A stretch of DNA of 64,000 nt, from the NCBI GenBank assembly GCA_963768715.1, contig CAVYJC010000006.1, positions 62,001 through 126,000 on the forward strand, read 5' to 3'. The stretch comes from DATKEJ01 sp963768715 (lineage in GTDB: Bacteria > Bacteroidota > Rhodothermia > Rhodothermales > DATKEJ01). A model generated the notes under the pieces. That model saw only the letters and a list, made by a program, of their open reading frames with translations. It ran no database searches and was not told the origin of the DNA. The first letter of the stretch is position 1, and each line of letters opens with the position of its first letter. A program made the translations under genes and the position numbers. Below, in pieces: positions 41,295 through 49,719 of the stretch.

Positions 41295-42584
41295 ATGAAA
41301 GCAGGTTACGTGGTATCTCGTTACCCGAACTACGCACACACATTCATCGTCAACGAGATTCTGGCGCATGAGGCTGCCGGACTCGAGGTTGAAATTTTCA
41401 GCCTGAATCCACCGGATGACACGCACTTCCACGAATCCATCGCCCAGGTCAAAGCGCCCGTCCGCTACTTAGGCGGGGTAGGATCTGCGGAGAGTCTATG
41501 GACATCGATGCTCGCAGCGGGCCAATCGTTCAAAGGGTTCTTCGACCGGGTGGCCGAAGTGCGCGAGACGGACGTCCGTGTGATCCAACAGGCGATCGAG
41601 TTGGCAAAGCTGGTGGGCCAGCATGGCGTAACGCACCTCCACGCACATTTCGCCACCGCCCCGACTACGGTGGCGAAACTGGCCGCCAGCCTTGCCAAGA
41701 TTACGTTCTCGTTCACGGCGCACACCGAGGACATTCTCGGGCACGTGGACGAGGAAGATCTTCGTAACAAGGTTAAGGCCGCCACGTGCGTCGTCGCGGT
41801 AAGCGACTTCGGGCTGGAGTTTCTGCAACAGAGCTTCGACCAGGACGCCGCCAAGGCAGTTCGCATCTACCATGGTCTACAGACGGAGAGTCTTCCGTTC
41901 ACGTCGCCGGCGACGCGGAGCAATCGCGTCGTAGCGGCTGGGCCGTTGGTCAAGTCAAGCGGATTTGATGTGCTGATCAAGGCGATCTCAAACCTGAATA
42001 ATCGGGGCCAGCAAATCGAGTGCACGATTTTCGGTGAGGGTCCTCTGGAAGCTGAATTCAAAGCCGCTGCAAAGAACGATCATGTCGATTCACTCGTGAC
42101 GTTCGCCGGCAATTGCGCCCACAACGAGCTCGTTGCCGCGCTCAGAACCGCCGCTGCTTTCGTCGCACCGAGTGTGGTTGACGAGGATGGTACCGGCGGG
42201 GGCGTTCCAGGGCTGCTCCTCGAGTCGATGACGCTAGGCACTCCGTGCATTGCAAGCGACGCGGCCGGCATACCCGAAATCATCGTCGACGGTCATACCG
42301 GGATTCAGACGAAGCAAGGTGATGCCGAATCCCTTGGAAAGGCAATCGACAAGGTTCTTGGCGATGAAGTGCTGCGGGTCCGTCTCGCACTCAAGGCGCG
42401 CGTCCTCGTTGAATCCGAATTCAACGTGCATCGAAATGCAGCCCGCCTCCGCGCCAGCTTCCTCGAGGGTGACGACGTCAAGTCGCCGGTGAAGCCAGCA
42501 ACGAACGGCAGCGCAAGAACGACCAAGGAAAGAGAGCCGGAAGTCGACCTCGACGAGGTCGAGATCCCGTCGATTTCACTGTAG
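41295..42584 (+). CDS. GT4-family glycosyltransferase
   Basis: 429 residues, no signal peptide, start preceded by GGGGGAA. The GT-B fold landmarks are present: the N-terminal acceptor-side start MKAGYVVSRYPNYAHTFIVNE, a central HLHAHFATAPTT segment, FGEGPLEAEFK in the donor domain, and GVPGLLLESMTLGTPCIASD with GIPEIIVDGHTG, the nucleotide-sugar binding loop of GT4 retaining enzymes. The N-terminal pattern resembles exopolysaccharide transferases of the colanic-acid WcaL type. The last 45 residues form an acidic and Ser/Thr-rich tail (EPEVDLDEVEIPSISL) not needed for the fold. No other polysaccharide synthesis gene is adjacent, so pathway and product are open. A hairpin terminator follows. 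Confidence 0.88.
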   Translation: MKAGYVVSRYPNYAHTFIVNEILAHEAAGLEVEIFSLNPPDDTHFHESIAQVKAPVRYLGGVGSAESLWTSMLAAGQSFKGFFDRVAEVRETDVRVIQQAIELAKLVGQHGVTHLHAHFATAPTTVAKLAASLAKITFSFTAHTEDILGHVDEEDLRNKVKAATCVVAVSDFGLEFLQQSFDQDAAKAVRIYHGLQTESLPFTSPATRSNRVVAAGPLVKSSGFDVLIKAISNLNNRGQQIECTIFGEGPLEAEFKAAAKNDHVDSLVTFAGNCAHNELVAALRTAAAFVAPSVVDEDGTGGGVPGLLLESMTLGTPCIASDAAGIPEIIVDGHTGIQTKQGDAESLGKAIDKVLGDEVLRVRLALKARVLVESEFNVHRNAARLRASFLEGDDVKSPVKPATNGSARTTKEREPEVDLDEVEIPSISL

Positions 42585-42598
42585 GGTCTGCTAAAACT

Positions 42599-42617
42599 TC
42601 CCGCGAAAGTCGCGGGA
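42599..42617. terminator. Hairpin terminator after the glycosyltransferase gene
   Basis: The arms TCCCGCGA and TCGCGGGA pair perfectly over 8 bp around the loop AAG. The hairpin lies 15 bp past the stop, between convergent genes. Confidence 0.65.
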
Positions 42618-42660
42618 CGGGGTCGTCGTTTCGAAAGACAAGGTGCCGCAAGCTCTGGTC

Positions 42661-43113
42661 TTACTTCGCGACGGTAATCGTAATCCGTTTCGAGACGACC
42701 GGGGGGTCGTGCGGCACGTGGAATCTGTCGCCGAGGATCAATTGCAAGGTATGCTGCCCGGCCGGAAGGTCGAGATCGACCTCCGTCTGGCCTCCGCCGA
42801 AGTGACGATGGTGCTCATCCGACGGTATCGGACGGTTAAAGTCGGGTAGTTCCTTGACATCGATCAGCAGGTGGTGGTGACCCGTGTTCGCCACATCCGT
42901 ACCGGCCGGCGCGACCCCCATTCCTTTGAGCCCGAATCGGACCGTGAACGGACTCGTAACGGTGGCTCCGTCCGCCGGCGAAATGATGTAAACCCTCGCT
43001 CCTTCCGGAGACGGCGTTCGCATGTCCTGTCCAATCGCCAAGGTCACGCCGATCGTGAGGAAGAAAAGAGGGAGTATTGTTCTTGCCAGCCGCATGGTCT
43101 GTAATCTGTTCAT
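42661..43113 (-). CDS. Secreted DUF4399-domain protein
   Basis: 150 residues with a signal peptide (about 1-29, ending TLAIGQD). The mature protein is one beta-sandwich DUF4399 domain: the opening VYIISPADGATVTSPFTVRFGLKGM, the histidine-rich GTDVANTGHHHLLID, PSDEHHRHFGGGQTEVDL, and the closing GDRFHVPHDPPVVSK. The strongly conserved His clusters (HHH, HHRH, HVPH) suggest metal, possibly copper, binding, but the family has no established function. It is convergent with the glycosyltransferase. It is encoded some distance from the multicopper oxidase operon; any link is speculative. Confidence 0.88.
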   Translation of the reverse strand: MNRLQTMRLARTILPLFFLTIGVTLAIGQDMRTPSPEGARVYIISPADGATVTSPFTVRFGLKGMGVAPAGTDVANTGHHHLLIDVKELPDFNRPIPSDEHHRHFGGGQTEVDLDLPAGQHTLQLILGDRFHVPHDPPVVSKRITITVAK

Positions 43114-43253
43114 TGTCCCAACCTCGAAATAAGGCGGGCGGTTGTTATCTGGACACGATGCCTTTGCGTCGTCACTATGATGGGTTTTGACGCGACGGTA
43201 GTGTCGAAGGATCCTGGCCGTGATTCACTTTTGGTCGTGCACCGTCTCGGGGC

Positions 43254-44912
43254 GTGAGCCTTGTTCAGGTTGCCGGTTCAGAAATCCCAATGACGATAAG
43301 TCCCAACGTGCGGTCGATGCGGCCTATCTTAGATATTCTTCAAAGGAGCAGGGAGGATTTGACCATTCGATTTTTCCTATCGGCAACGTTCTTGAGCATT
43401 GCGTGGCTCGTTGCAGTAAACCGCCTGACGGCGCAGGCGGTCAGCCACATTGCAACCTTCCCGCAGACCTCATGGGAAACCCGGACTCCGGCCGAGGTTG
43501 GAATCGATGCCGCCGGGCTCGAGAGTTTTGCGTCGGCCATAGGTGGAAGCGGCCTGATCATCAAGGACGGTTTTCAAGTAATGAGCTGGGGCCCTCAGAA
43601 CGTGAAGCACGACTGGCTTTCCGCCGCGAAGCCGCTTACAAGCACGCTCCTGTTGTTCGCTGTAGACGAAGGGCGCCTGCAGTCGGTCGACACTCGAGTC
43701 GCCCCTTACGTCGAACAACGATTTGGGAAGCCCCTCGCATCAAAGGACTCGCTGATCACTTTTGCGCACCTCGCGAACATGACGAGTGGGTACGCGCTGC
43801 CCTCCGATCCCGGCCCGGATACGAGATGGGGCTACAACGACTATGCCATCAATCTCTTCAGCAAGCTTCTTTCCGACGTCGTATTCGGAACGTCCCTCAA
43901 CAACGTTGCAACGGCTTCATCGAGACTTGGAGCGCTCGGATTCAGAGATGGGAGCCTGTATTCGACGAGGAACGGCCACGGCGTCTATACGACACCGCGT
44001 GATTTCGCCCGGATCGGCTGGTTCTGGCTGAACCGTGGCTACTGGGATGGGGCGCAGCTTCTGGCGGAAGGGGATCTTGAGGCGGTCCTCTCGCCCGGCG
44101 CGGCGGATGATCTACCCCGGACGAGTGGAGGCCTCGACGACTATCTGAACGTGGGCACGTTCGGAGGCGGGACGAATCAGACAGGTCAAGGCCCCGGCTC
44201 CTACGGCTTCGGTTTTTGGCTTAACACGGACGGCAAACTCTGGCCCGATGTCCCGTGGGATGCGTTTCAGGCCAATGGCGGGTGGAATCGATATGCCGTT
44301 ACAGTGATTCCGAGCCTGAAACTCGTTGCAGCCTGGGTCGACGGCCCCGTGAGTGACGCGGAAGACTTTGCCGCTGAACTGAATCCATTGCTGAAGATCC
44401 TCACGGAAGCCGCACAGGTTTCGATTTCGGTCGCGCCCGGTTGGAGTCAGGTCTCAATTCCCGTTGCGACCGATGACATGACCCTTTCGGGCCTTTTCGG
44501 AGGAGCCACTACCTCGGCGTTTCGGTTCGAGGACGGACGCTATGTACCTGTCGATACCCTGGAGGTCGGGTCAGGATATCTGATCTCTTCCAGCGGTGTT
44601 ACGGTAACACTGTCAGGCCGGCACGTGCTGCCTGAACGCATTCCGGTTACGGAAGGGTGGAATCTCGTCGGCGTTTTCCACCGCCCGGTTTCGCCCTCGG
44701 AGGTTGGATCGGATCCGCCAGACATCGTCGACTCACAGTTCTACGAGCACGTGGGCAAGAACGACGCCACGTTATCGATCTTGGAGCCCGGGAATGCCTA
44801 CTGGGTACGTGTTTCACAGAATGGATCCCTGATCTATCACAACGACCCGGAAGATTCACCTGCTTCCCAGAAGTCCGAGCATGCCGTCGAAAAGGCGAGG
44901 CGCGCTCCTTAG
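43254..44912 (+). CDS. Secreted serine hydrolase (beta-lactamase class C-like) with C-terminal adhesive-type domain
   Basis: Up to 552 residues from the GTG at 43254. The true start may be the TTG at 43359, preceded by AGGAGCAGGGAGG and starting a signal peptide (LTIRFFLSATFLSIAWLVAVN). In-frame ATGs at 43290 and 43317 are further options. The SxxK motif SAAK (DWLSAAKPLTST) supplies the nucleophile; YND takes the place of the usual YxN. The fold continues to about 420 (GGWNRYAVTVIPSLKLVAAWVDG). The remaining about 130 residues form a beta-rich domain (GWSQVSIPV, GSGYLISSSG, GWNLVGVF, GNAYWVRVS) often found at the ends of secreted FCB proteins. Its 3' end overlaps the convergent FAD oxidoreductase by 57 bp. 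Probably a periplasmic or surface esterase/peptidase. Confidence 0.82.
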   Translation: MSLVQVAGSEIPMTISPNVRSMRPILDILQRSREDLTIRFFLSATFLSIAWLVAVNRLTAQAVSHIATFPQTSWETRTPAEVGIDAAGLESFASAIGGSGLIIKDGFQVMSWGPQNVKHDWLSAAKPLTSTLLLFAVDEGRLQSVDTRVAPYVEQRFGKPLASKDSLITFAHLANMTSGYALPSDPGPDTRWGYNDYAINLFSKLLSDVVFGTSLNNVATASSRLGALGFRDGSLYSTRNGHGVYTTPRDFARIGWFWLNRGYWDGAQLLAEGDLEAVLSPGAADDLPRTSGGLDDYLNVGTFGGGTNQTGQGPGSYGFGFWLNTDGKLWPDVPWDAFQANGGWNRYAVTVIPSLKLVAAWVDGPVSDAEDFAAELNPLLKILTEAAQVSISVAPGWSQVSIPVATDDMTLSGLFGGATTSAFRFEDGRYVPVDTLEVGSGYLISSSGVTVTLSGRHVLPERIPVTEGWNLVGVFHRPVSPSEVGSDPPDIVDSQFYEHVGKNDATLSILEPGNAYWVRVSQNGSLIYHNDPEDSPASQKSEHAVEKARRAP

Positions 44913-45875
44913 AACCGGGACGATCGCTTCCTTCAGGTACCGATTTCTTCGCAGCGCCAACATACCCGACGTTACCCAACGGTAGCGCCGAACGATCCGC
45001 CGCCAGCCCGCCTCGTATTGACTGAGGGCGTCTCTACGAAGACATTCGACGACGAGCTCCGCTGATTCGAATCCGAGACGGATCCCCTCGCCGGTTATGG
45101 GATCGAGAAACCCTGCTGCGTCTCCTACGAGAGCCACTCTGCCTTTGGAAACGCTCGCGGCGAATCTTCCGAACGGCCCGGCGCCTCGGATCCTGTCGAT
45201 CGGCTCGTCCAGCCGTCCAAGCAATTCGGGGAATTTCGAAAGGCCGTCTCCGAACCGTCGTGGAACACTGGACAGGAGTGCCACACCGACCACGCCGCCG
45301 CCGATGGGTGTGACGTAGGCTTCTTCTTCGTCACCCAGATAGACATCGACGAAGTCAGCGTCGGCCTCGGTTGCAAAATGCCTTCGCATTCCGAACCTGC
45401 CGGGGGGCGACTTGAGAAGGGGAATGCCGATCGAACTCCTGAGAGAGGAATTCAGCCCATCGGCCGCAACGAGCCAGCGGGCGCGAATATCCATTGCAAC
45501 AACAGAGTCGGCGAATTCTTCCACGTCCCGAATACGACCTTGCCGTCGGTCGACGCCGAGGTCGGCAGCCCGTTGCCAGAGTATCTCAGAGAGATCGGTC
45601 CGTCGAATCCCTATGCCCTCGCCGTCCTTGAATCGACCCGTGGCGGTAACCCCCTTTCGATGATAACGCACTCCGGCAAAGGCCCGCCCGGTCGTCGTTT
45701 CAACGCCCATGCGTTCCAGTAGCGCGCGTCCGGCGGGCATAATACCCTCACCGCATGCTTTGTCAACGGGTCCACGGTGCGGCTCGACGACAACGACGCT
45801 CATGCCTGCCATCGAACCAAAGATGGCGGTGGCCAGGCCGGCCGGCCCACCTCCCGCTACGAGCAGATCGATCAT
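44856..45875 (-). CDS. FAD-dependent oxidoreductase (geranylgeranyl-reductase / SrsC-like) of the type III PKS operon
   Basis: 339 residues from the ATG at 45875, which begins the FAD dinucleotide fold directly (MIDLLVAGGGPAGLATAIFG). The longer open frame to 46226 covers the methyltransferase gene and is rejected. Further FAD motifs are EPHRGPVDKACGEGIM and GDAAGFLDPITGEGI, with ARWLVAADGLNSSLR between, as in geranylgeranyl reductases and aromatic hydroxylases. In Streptomyces griseus the srs operon pairs such a flavoprotein with a type III polyketide synthase and a methyltransferase to oxidise alkylresorcinols to quinones; the same set occurs here in the order PKS, methyltransferase, flavoprotein. 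It starts 2 nt after the methyltransferase stop and overlaps the convergent hydrolase gene at its end. Confidence 0.85.
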   Translation of the reverse strand: MIDLLVAGGGPAGLATAIFGSMAGMSVVVVEPHRGPVDKACGEGIMPAGRALLERMGVETTTGRAFAGVRYHRKGVTATGRFKDGEGIGIRRTDLSEILWQRAADLGVDRRQGRIRDVEEFADSVVAMDIRARWLVAADGLNSSLRSSIGIPLLKSPPGRFGMRRHFATEADADFVDVYLGDEEEAYVTPIGGGVVGVALLSSVPRRFGDGLSKFPELLGRLDEPIDRIRGAGPFGRFAASVSKGRVALVGDAAGFLDPITGEGIRLGFESAELVVECLRRDALSQYEAGWRRIVRRYRWVTSGMLALRRNRYLKEAIVPVLRSAPRLFDGMLGLLGSR

Positions 45876-45877
45876 GT

Positions 45878-46399
45878 TCAGGTTCCAGCCCCTGCCAACG
45901 CTCGATTCTCCACACGGATGCGAACCGCCAGGAGAACGCCATTCAAGACTGTGAACACCGCCGCAGTTATCCAGTTTGTGTGAACGAGGGGAAGCGCGAA
46001 CCCCTCGACAGCGACGATCAGGTAATTGGGATGACTCATGAACCGATAGGGTCCCCGCCGAACTTTCGCCAAACCAGGTACTACCACCACGCGGGTCGTC
46101 CATCGGTCGCCAAGCGCGGAGATCACCCAAAACCGTCCAGCGGCCGCGCAGAGAACCAGACCCAGCATCGGATAGCCGAGCACAGGAACAAACGGTCGGT
46201 GTAGCAGCCGGCTTTCGAGCAAACATCCTGCGAGCAATCCGACATGGAGCGCGACCATTACGGGGTAGTGACCCATCCCGACCTCGATGCCGCCGGCAGC
46301 CATCTGCGCCTCGACATTTCGTCGGGACAGACGCAATTCGAGCAGACGCTCAACGGCGACCACCGCAATGAGGGCAGTGAAGGCATTCAGGCTGGACAT
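45878..46399 (-). CDS. Isoprenylcysteine methyltransferase (ICMT)-family membrane methyltransferase (SrsB/BpsB-like)
   Basis: 173 residues from the ATG at 46399 (MSSLNAFTALIAVVAVERLLELRLS). The frame continues upstream to 46552 but only through the synthase. It has four to five hydrophobic segments and the family motif RRGPYRFMSHPNYL, whose HPNY and nearby residues bind S-adenosylmethionine in ICMT-like enzymes. GFALPLVHTNWITA follows. In bacteria, members next to type III polyketide synthases (BpsB of Bacillus, SrsB of Streptomyces) O-methylate alkylpyrones or alkylresorcinols at the membrane. Its start overlaps the synthase 3' end by 13 nt and its stop lies 2 nt before the flavoprotein start, so the three are very probably co-translated. 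Confidence 0.85.
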   Translation of the reverse strand: MSSLNAFTALIAVVAVERLLELRLSRRNVEAQMAAGGIEVGMGHYPVMVALHVGLLAGCLLESRLLHRPFVPVLGYPMLGLVLCAAAGRFWVISALGDRWTTRVVVVPGLAKVRRGPYRFMSHPNYLIVAVEGFALPLVHTNWITAAVFTVLNGVLLAVRIRVENRALAGAGT

Positions 46400-47527
46400 T
46401 TGAGCAACGCCATTTCTGAGCAGAAGCCCGGCCCCATGGCGATCATGAGTCCATACATCCCGGACCGCAGGCGTCCTTGCGCGATCGACTCGTGGAGAAC
46501 GTGCAGCACCGATGCGCTCGACAGGTTTCCGATATCCGCCAAGGACTTCCACGTCACGTCAAGAGCGCCTTCGGGCAGATCAAGCTCCCGCTGCATCGCT
46601 TCGAGCACTTTGGGACCGCCCGGATGACAGATCCAGCAATCGATGTCGCGGGTTGTAAGACCGTACTCGGCGAGGAAATCGACGACTCCCTCCTTGAGGT
46701 AGCGACTAACCATGAGTGGGACGTCGGCCGACAGAACGACTTTGAAACCGTCCGTACCCACTTCCCAGCCCATGACGTGCTCGGTGTCGGGATAGAAGGC
46801 GCTTTTGTTCGCGATCACACGCGGAGTCGACGGCGCTTCATGGTTCTGACAGCCCGCCACCTCTACCAATGACTGCTGCCGCCCCGTCACCAAAGAGTCC
46901 TCCGGCCACGATGGCCGGAATCGACATATCGCGTTTCTGGAGGGTGAGCGAGCACAACTCAAGCGACAGCAAGGCGGCCGTATGGTCAGGGAACGCACGC
47001 AGATAGTCTGACATCCTTGAGATGCCGGCCACACCCGCCACACAGCCAAGACCGAAAAGCGGGGTTCGCTTGATGTCAGTCCGGAGCTTGAGGCGATTGA
47101 CGAGCCGCGCATCGATGGTGGGCACCGCGATACCGGTCACACTGGCAAAGAAGATGGCATCCAGCTGCTCAACGTCCACGTCGGCCTGGTGAAGTGCGTT
47201 GCGAAGGGCTTTCGCTGCGAGGTCCGTACCGACCTCGATGTAGGCGCGGTTCGACTCGGTAAATCCTTGCAGGGCCGGATAGGCCTCCATCGGCAGCGCC
47301 AGATGCCGCCGCTGCACCTGAACTGATTCGAAAAAGCGCCGTAAGAGATCAGGATTGTGGGATTCGTCGGCCCACAGCCGATTGAATCCCTCGATAAGTT
47401 CTTCTTGCGAATAAACGTGGTCGGGGAGCACTACTGAGGTGGTCACCAACGCCGGGTCAGCAAGGTCTCGTGCTTCTCCTGCTATGCTACGCGTCCCCGT
47501 ATCGTTAGCGATACGTTGCATTTCCAT
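46387..47527 (-). pseudogene. Type III polyketide synthase, split by a single-base frameshift
   Basis: A chalcone-synthase-like enzyme of about 380 residues is encoded in two frames. Residues 1-229 run from the ATG at 47527, and the rest continue in another frame to the stop at 46387. The frames join at about 46866-46867: dropping one G of a GG restores AAAVIVEVAGCQNHEAP across the junction. All catalytic residues survive: Cys162 (LFGLGCVAGVAG) in the first part, and the His (WICHPGGPK) and Asn (IGNLSSASV) in the second. The enzyme condenses malonyl-CoA on a fatty acyl starter to alkylresorcinols or alkylpyrones in related operons. The gene starts the operon with the ICMT and flavoprotein genes. 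A sequencing error, a recent inactivation or recoding could each explain the break. Confidence 0.75.
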
Positions 47528-47655
47528 AATGGACGTTCGACCTTTCTTGATGTACGTTTGAGGTTCGGTACTCTCTTAGACCTTCATGTGTCGAGGTTGG
47601 TCCGCACAATCGTTCGGATCGTTCCCGAAAAGTCGGTCCCCTAAATCCTATTCAG

Positions 47656-49467
47656 ATGAGACCAATTATTGCCACCGGCCTTTTATGTCTCGCTGCTCAC
47701 TGGTCGCTGATGGCGCAGGATGCCGCGAAGACGCCCATACTTCCTCCGCTACAGCCCTGGCATGGTCAGAGTGAGCGTCTCATTGCCTCGAGTGACGACC
47801 CCTGGATAACCCCGTCTGAGGCAACTGATCTGCAATCGACGCCGTCGTACGACGAAACGGTAGCCTGGCTCCATAAGCTCGTCGATGCTTCTCAGGATCT
47901 GGAGATGATCTCCATCGGGAAGAGCCCGGAGCAGCGTGACATCTGGATGGTGATCGCCGTGAAGGGCGGGGCCAAGACGCCGATGGAGGTCAGACATAAT
48001 CAGAAGCCGACGCTCCTCGCCCACGGGGGGATTCACTCTGGGGAGATCGACGGAAAGGACGCCGGCCTGATGCTGCTGAGAGATCTCACGGTCGGAGGAA
48101 GGCTGCAGCTTCTAAACGACGTGAACCTACTGTTCATTCCGATCCTGAACGTCGACGGCCATGAGCGGTCATCCGAATACAATCGCATCAATCAGCGCGG
48201 ACCGAAGGAGATGGGTTGGCGAACAAATCGCCGAAATCTCAACCTGAATCGAGACTTCAGCAAGCTCGAAACCCCGGAAGTCCAAGCCCTCGTTGCGATA
48301 ATCAACGCCTGGTCTCCCGATTTGTACCTCGATCTTCACGTGACCGACGGCGCCGACTACCAGTACGACGCGACGTTCGGGTACAACGGCCCGCACGCCT
48401 GGTCTCCCGCTGTGGCGAGCTGGCTCGACGTGTCATACACGCCGCGAGTGGATGCCGCGCTGACGAAAATGGGACATGTCCCGGGTCCACTCGTTTTCGG
48501 CGTGAACGGACGTGACATGGACGGAGGGAATCTGGAATGGACTGCTCCGCCTCGCTTTTCTACAGGTTACGCCGATGCCCGCCATCTGCCGCACGTCCTC
48601 CTCGAAAACCACTCGTTGAAACCGTATAAACGGCGCGTTCTCGGGACGTACGTCTTCCTTGAAGCGTCGCTTCGCGCCCTGATAGACGGATCTGACGCCC
48701 TGCGGGCAGCCGCTGAGGCGGATCGCCACATGCGTCCCGATTCTCTGCCCCTCGCCTTCACCGTTCCCAAAGTCAAGCCCGCAAGGACACTCTTCAAAGG
48801 CATCCGTTCGGAGGTCTTCCACTCCGACATCTCCGGAGACGAGATCGTACGCTGGACTGGGGAACCGTACGAAACGGAACTCCCTTTGCTCGTCATGAGC
48901 AAAGGCATCTCTGTCACTGCACGGCCGGCTGAATACTTCATTCCCGCCGCTTGGGCCGACATCGCGAGGCGACTATCCGTGCACGGAATATCCGTCGATC
49001 GTGTCAACGAGGGACGGTGGGTGGACGCTGACATGTATCGGTTGCCGGACGCCAAAATCGAACCGGCACCATTCGAGGGAAGGGCACGCGTACAGCCCGG
49101 CACTCCGTCGACTGAAAGGAGGAAGCTCTGGCTCGGGCCGGGCTCGTATACGGTATCGACAGACCAGGACTTGGGTGACCTCCTCATGCTGCTCCTGGAG
49201 CCCGAATCACCGGATTCGTACTTCCAGTGGGGATACTTCCTCGAGATACTCCAGAAGACGGAATACGTGGAAGATTATGTCATCGAGCCCATGGCGCGCA
49301 GAATGATGGAAGAAGATCCAGAGCTCAAAAAGGAGTTTGAGGATCGGGTCGCATCGGACTCTACGTTCGCCGCCAGTCCATCAGAACGCCTGGCATTCTT
49401 CTATCAGAGAACGCCATTCGCGGATGAGCAGTGGATGCTGTATCCCATCGGGCGCTCGGTGGAATAG
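47656..49467 (+). CDS. Secreted M14 zinc carboxypeptidase-family protein
   Basis: 603 residues with a signal peptide ending at about residue 21 (WSLMAQD). The zinc site is visible: H127-S-G-E130 (GGIHSGEID) and H228 (LYLDLHVTDG), with N195-RD (NLNLNRDF) for substrate carboxylate contact and ENHSLKPYKRRV as a later substrate-side segment. M14 enzymes remove C-terminal residues or cleave peptidoglycan amide bonds; this long exported form (catalytic domain about 60-360 and a C-terminal region of about 240 residues) is typical of FCB peptidases with no defined substrate. It is divergent from the polyketide operon (128 bp apart). The stop is followed directly by heptameric repeats. Confidence 0.87.
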   Translation: MRPIIATGLLCLAAHWSLMAQDAAKTPILPPLQPWHGQSERLIASSDDPWITPSEATDLQSTPSYDETVAWLHKLVDASQDLEMISIGKSPEQRDIWMVIAVKGGAKTPMEVRHNQKPTLLAHGGIHSGEIDGKDAGLMLLRDLTVGGRLQLLNDVNLLFIPILNVDGHERSSEYNRINQRGPKEMGWRTNRRNLNLNRDFSKLETPEVQALVAIINAWSPDLYLDLHVTDGADYQYDATFGYNGPHAWSPAVASWLDVSYTPRVDAALTKMGHVPGPLVFGVNGRDMDGGNLEWTAPPRFSTGYADARHLPHVLLENHSLKPYKRRVLGTYVFLEASLRALIDGSDALRAAAEADRHMRPDSLPLAFTVPKVKPARTLFKGIRSEVFHSDISGDEIVRWTGEPYETELPLLVMSKGISVTARPAEYFIPAAWADIARRLSVHGISVDRVNEGRWVDADMYRLPDAKIEPAPFEGRARVQPGTPSTERRKLWLGPGSYTVSTDQDLGDLLMLLLEPESPDSYFQWGYFLEILQKTEYVEDYVIEPMARRMMEEDPELKKEFEDRVASDSTFAASPSERLAFFYQRTPFADEQWMLYPIGRSVE

Positions 49468-49626
49468 GTCCGTGGTCCGTCGTCCGGGGTCCGGGGTCTG
49501 TCGTTCCCGCGCTTCTCGGACGCACCCCGCACCCCGCACCTCGCACCTGATCCCGGGGTGTCGCTCGCTGTGGCCTGCCCTTACGGAGGGACGCACCCCG
49601 CACCTCGCACTTTTTGAATTTTGAGT
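49467..49626. repeat. Three blocks of heptameric repeats
   Basis: 49467-49501 uses GGTCCGT/GGTCCGG words, 49521-49548 uses CGCACCC and CGCACCT (two each), and 49592-49612 uses CGCACCC, CGCACCT, CGCACTT, running into two TTTGA[AG]T units. The first block begins inside the M14 stop codon region. Confidence 0.8.
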
Positions 49627-49719
49627 TCCAGGGGTCACAATCAATGCGTTTTTCCGTCAAGTAAGGTGTTTGGCCGGTCTTAGAGAGCGGCGCACATCAT
49701 CGACCAAGACGGAAGTCAA

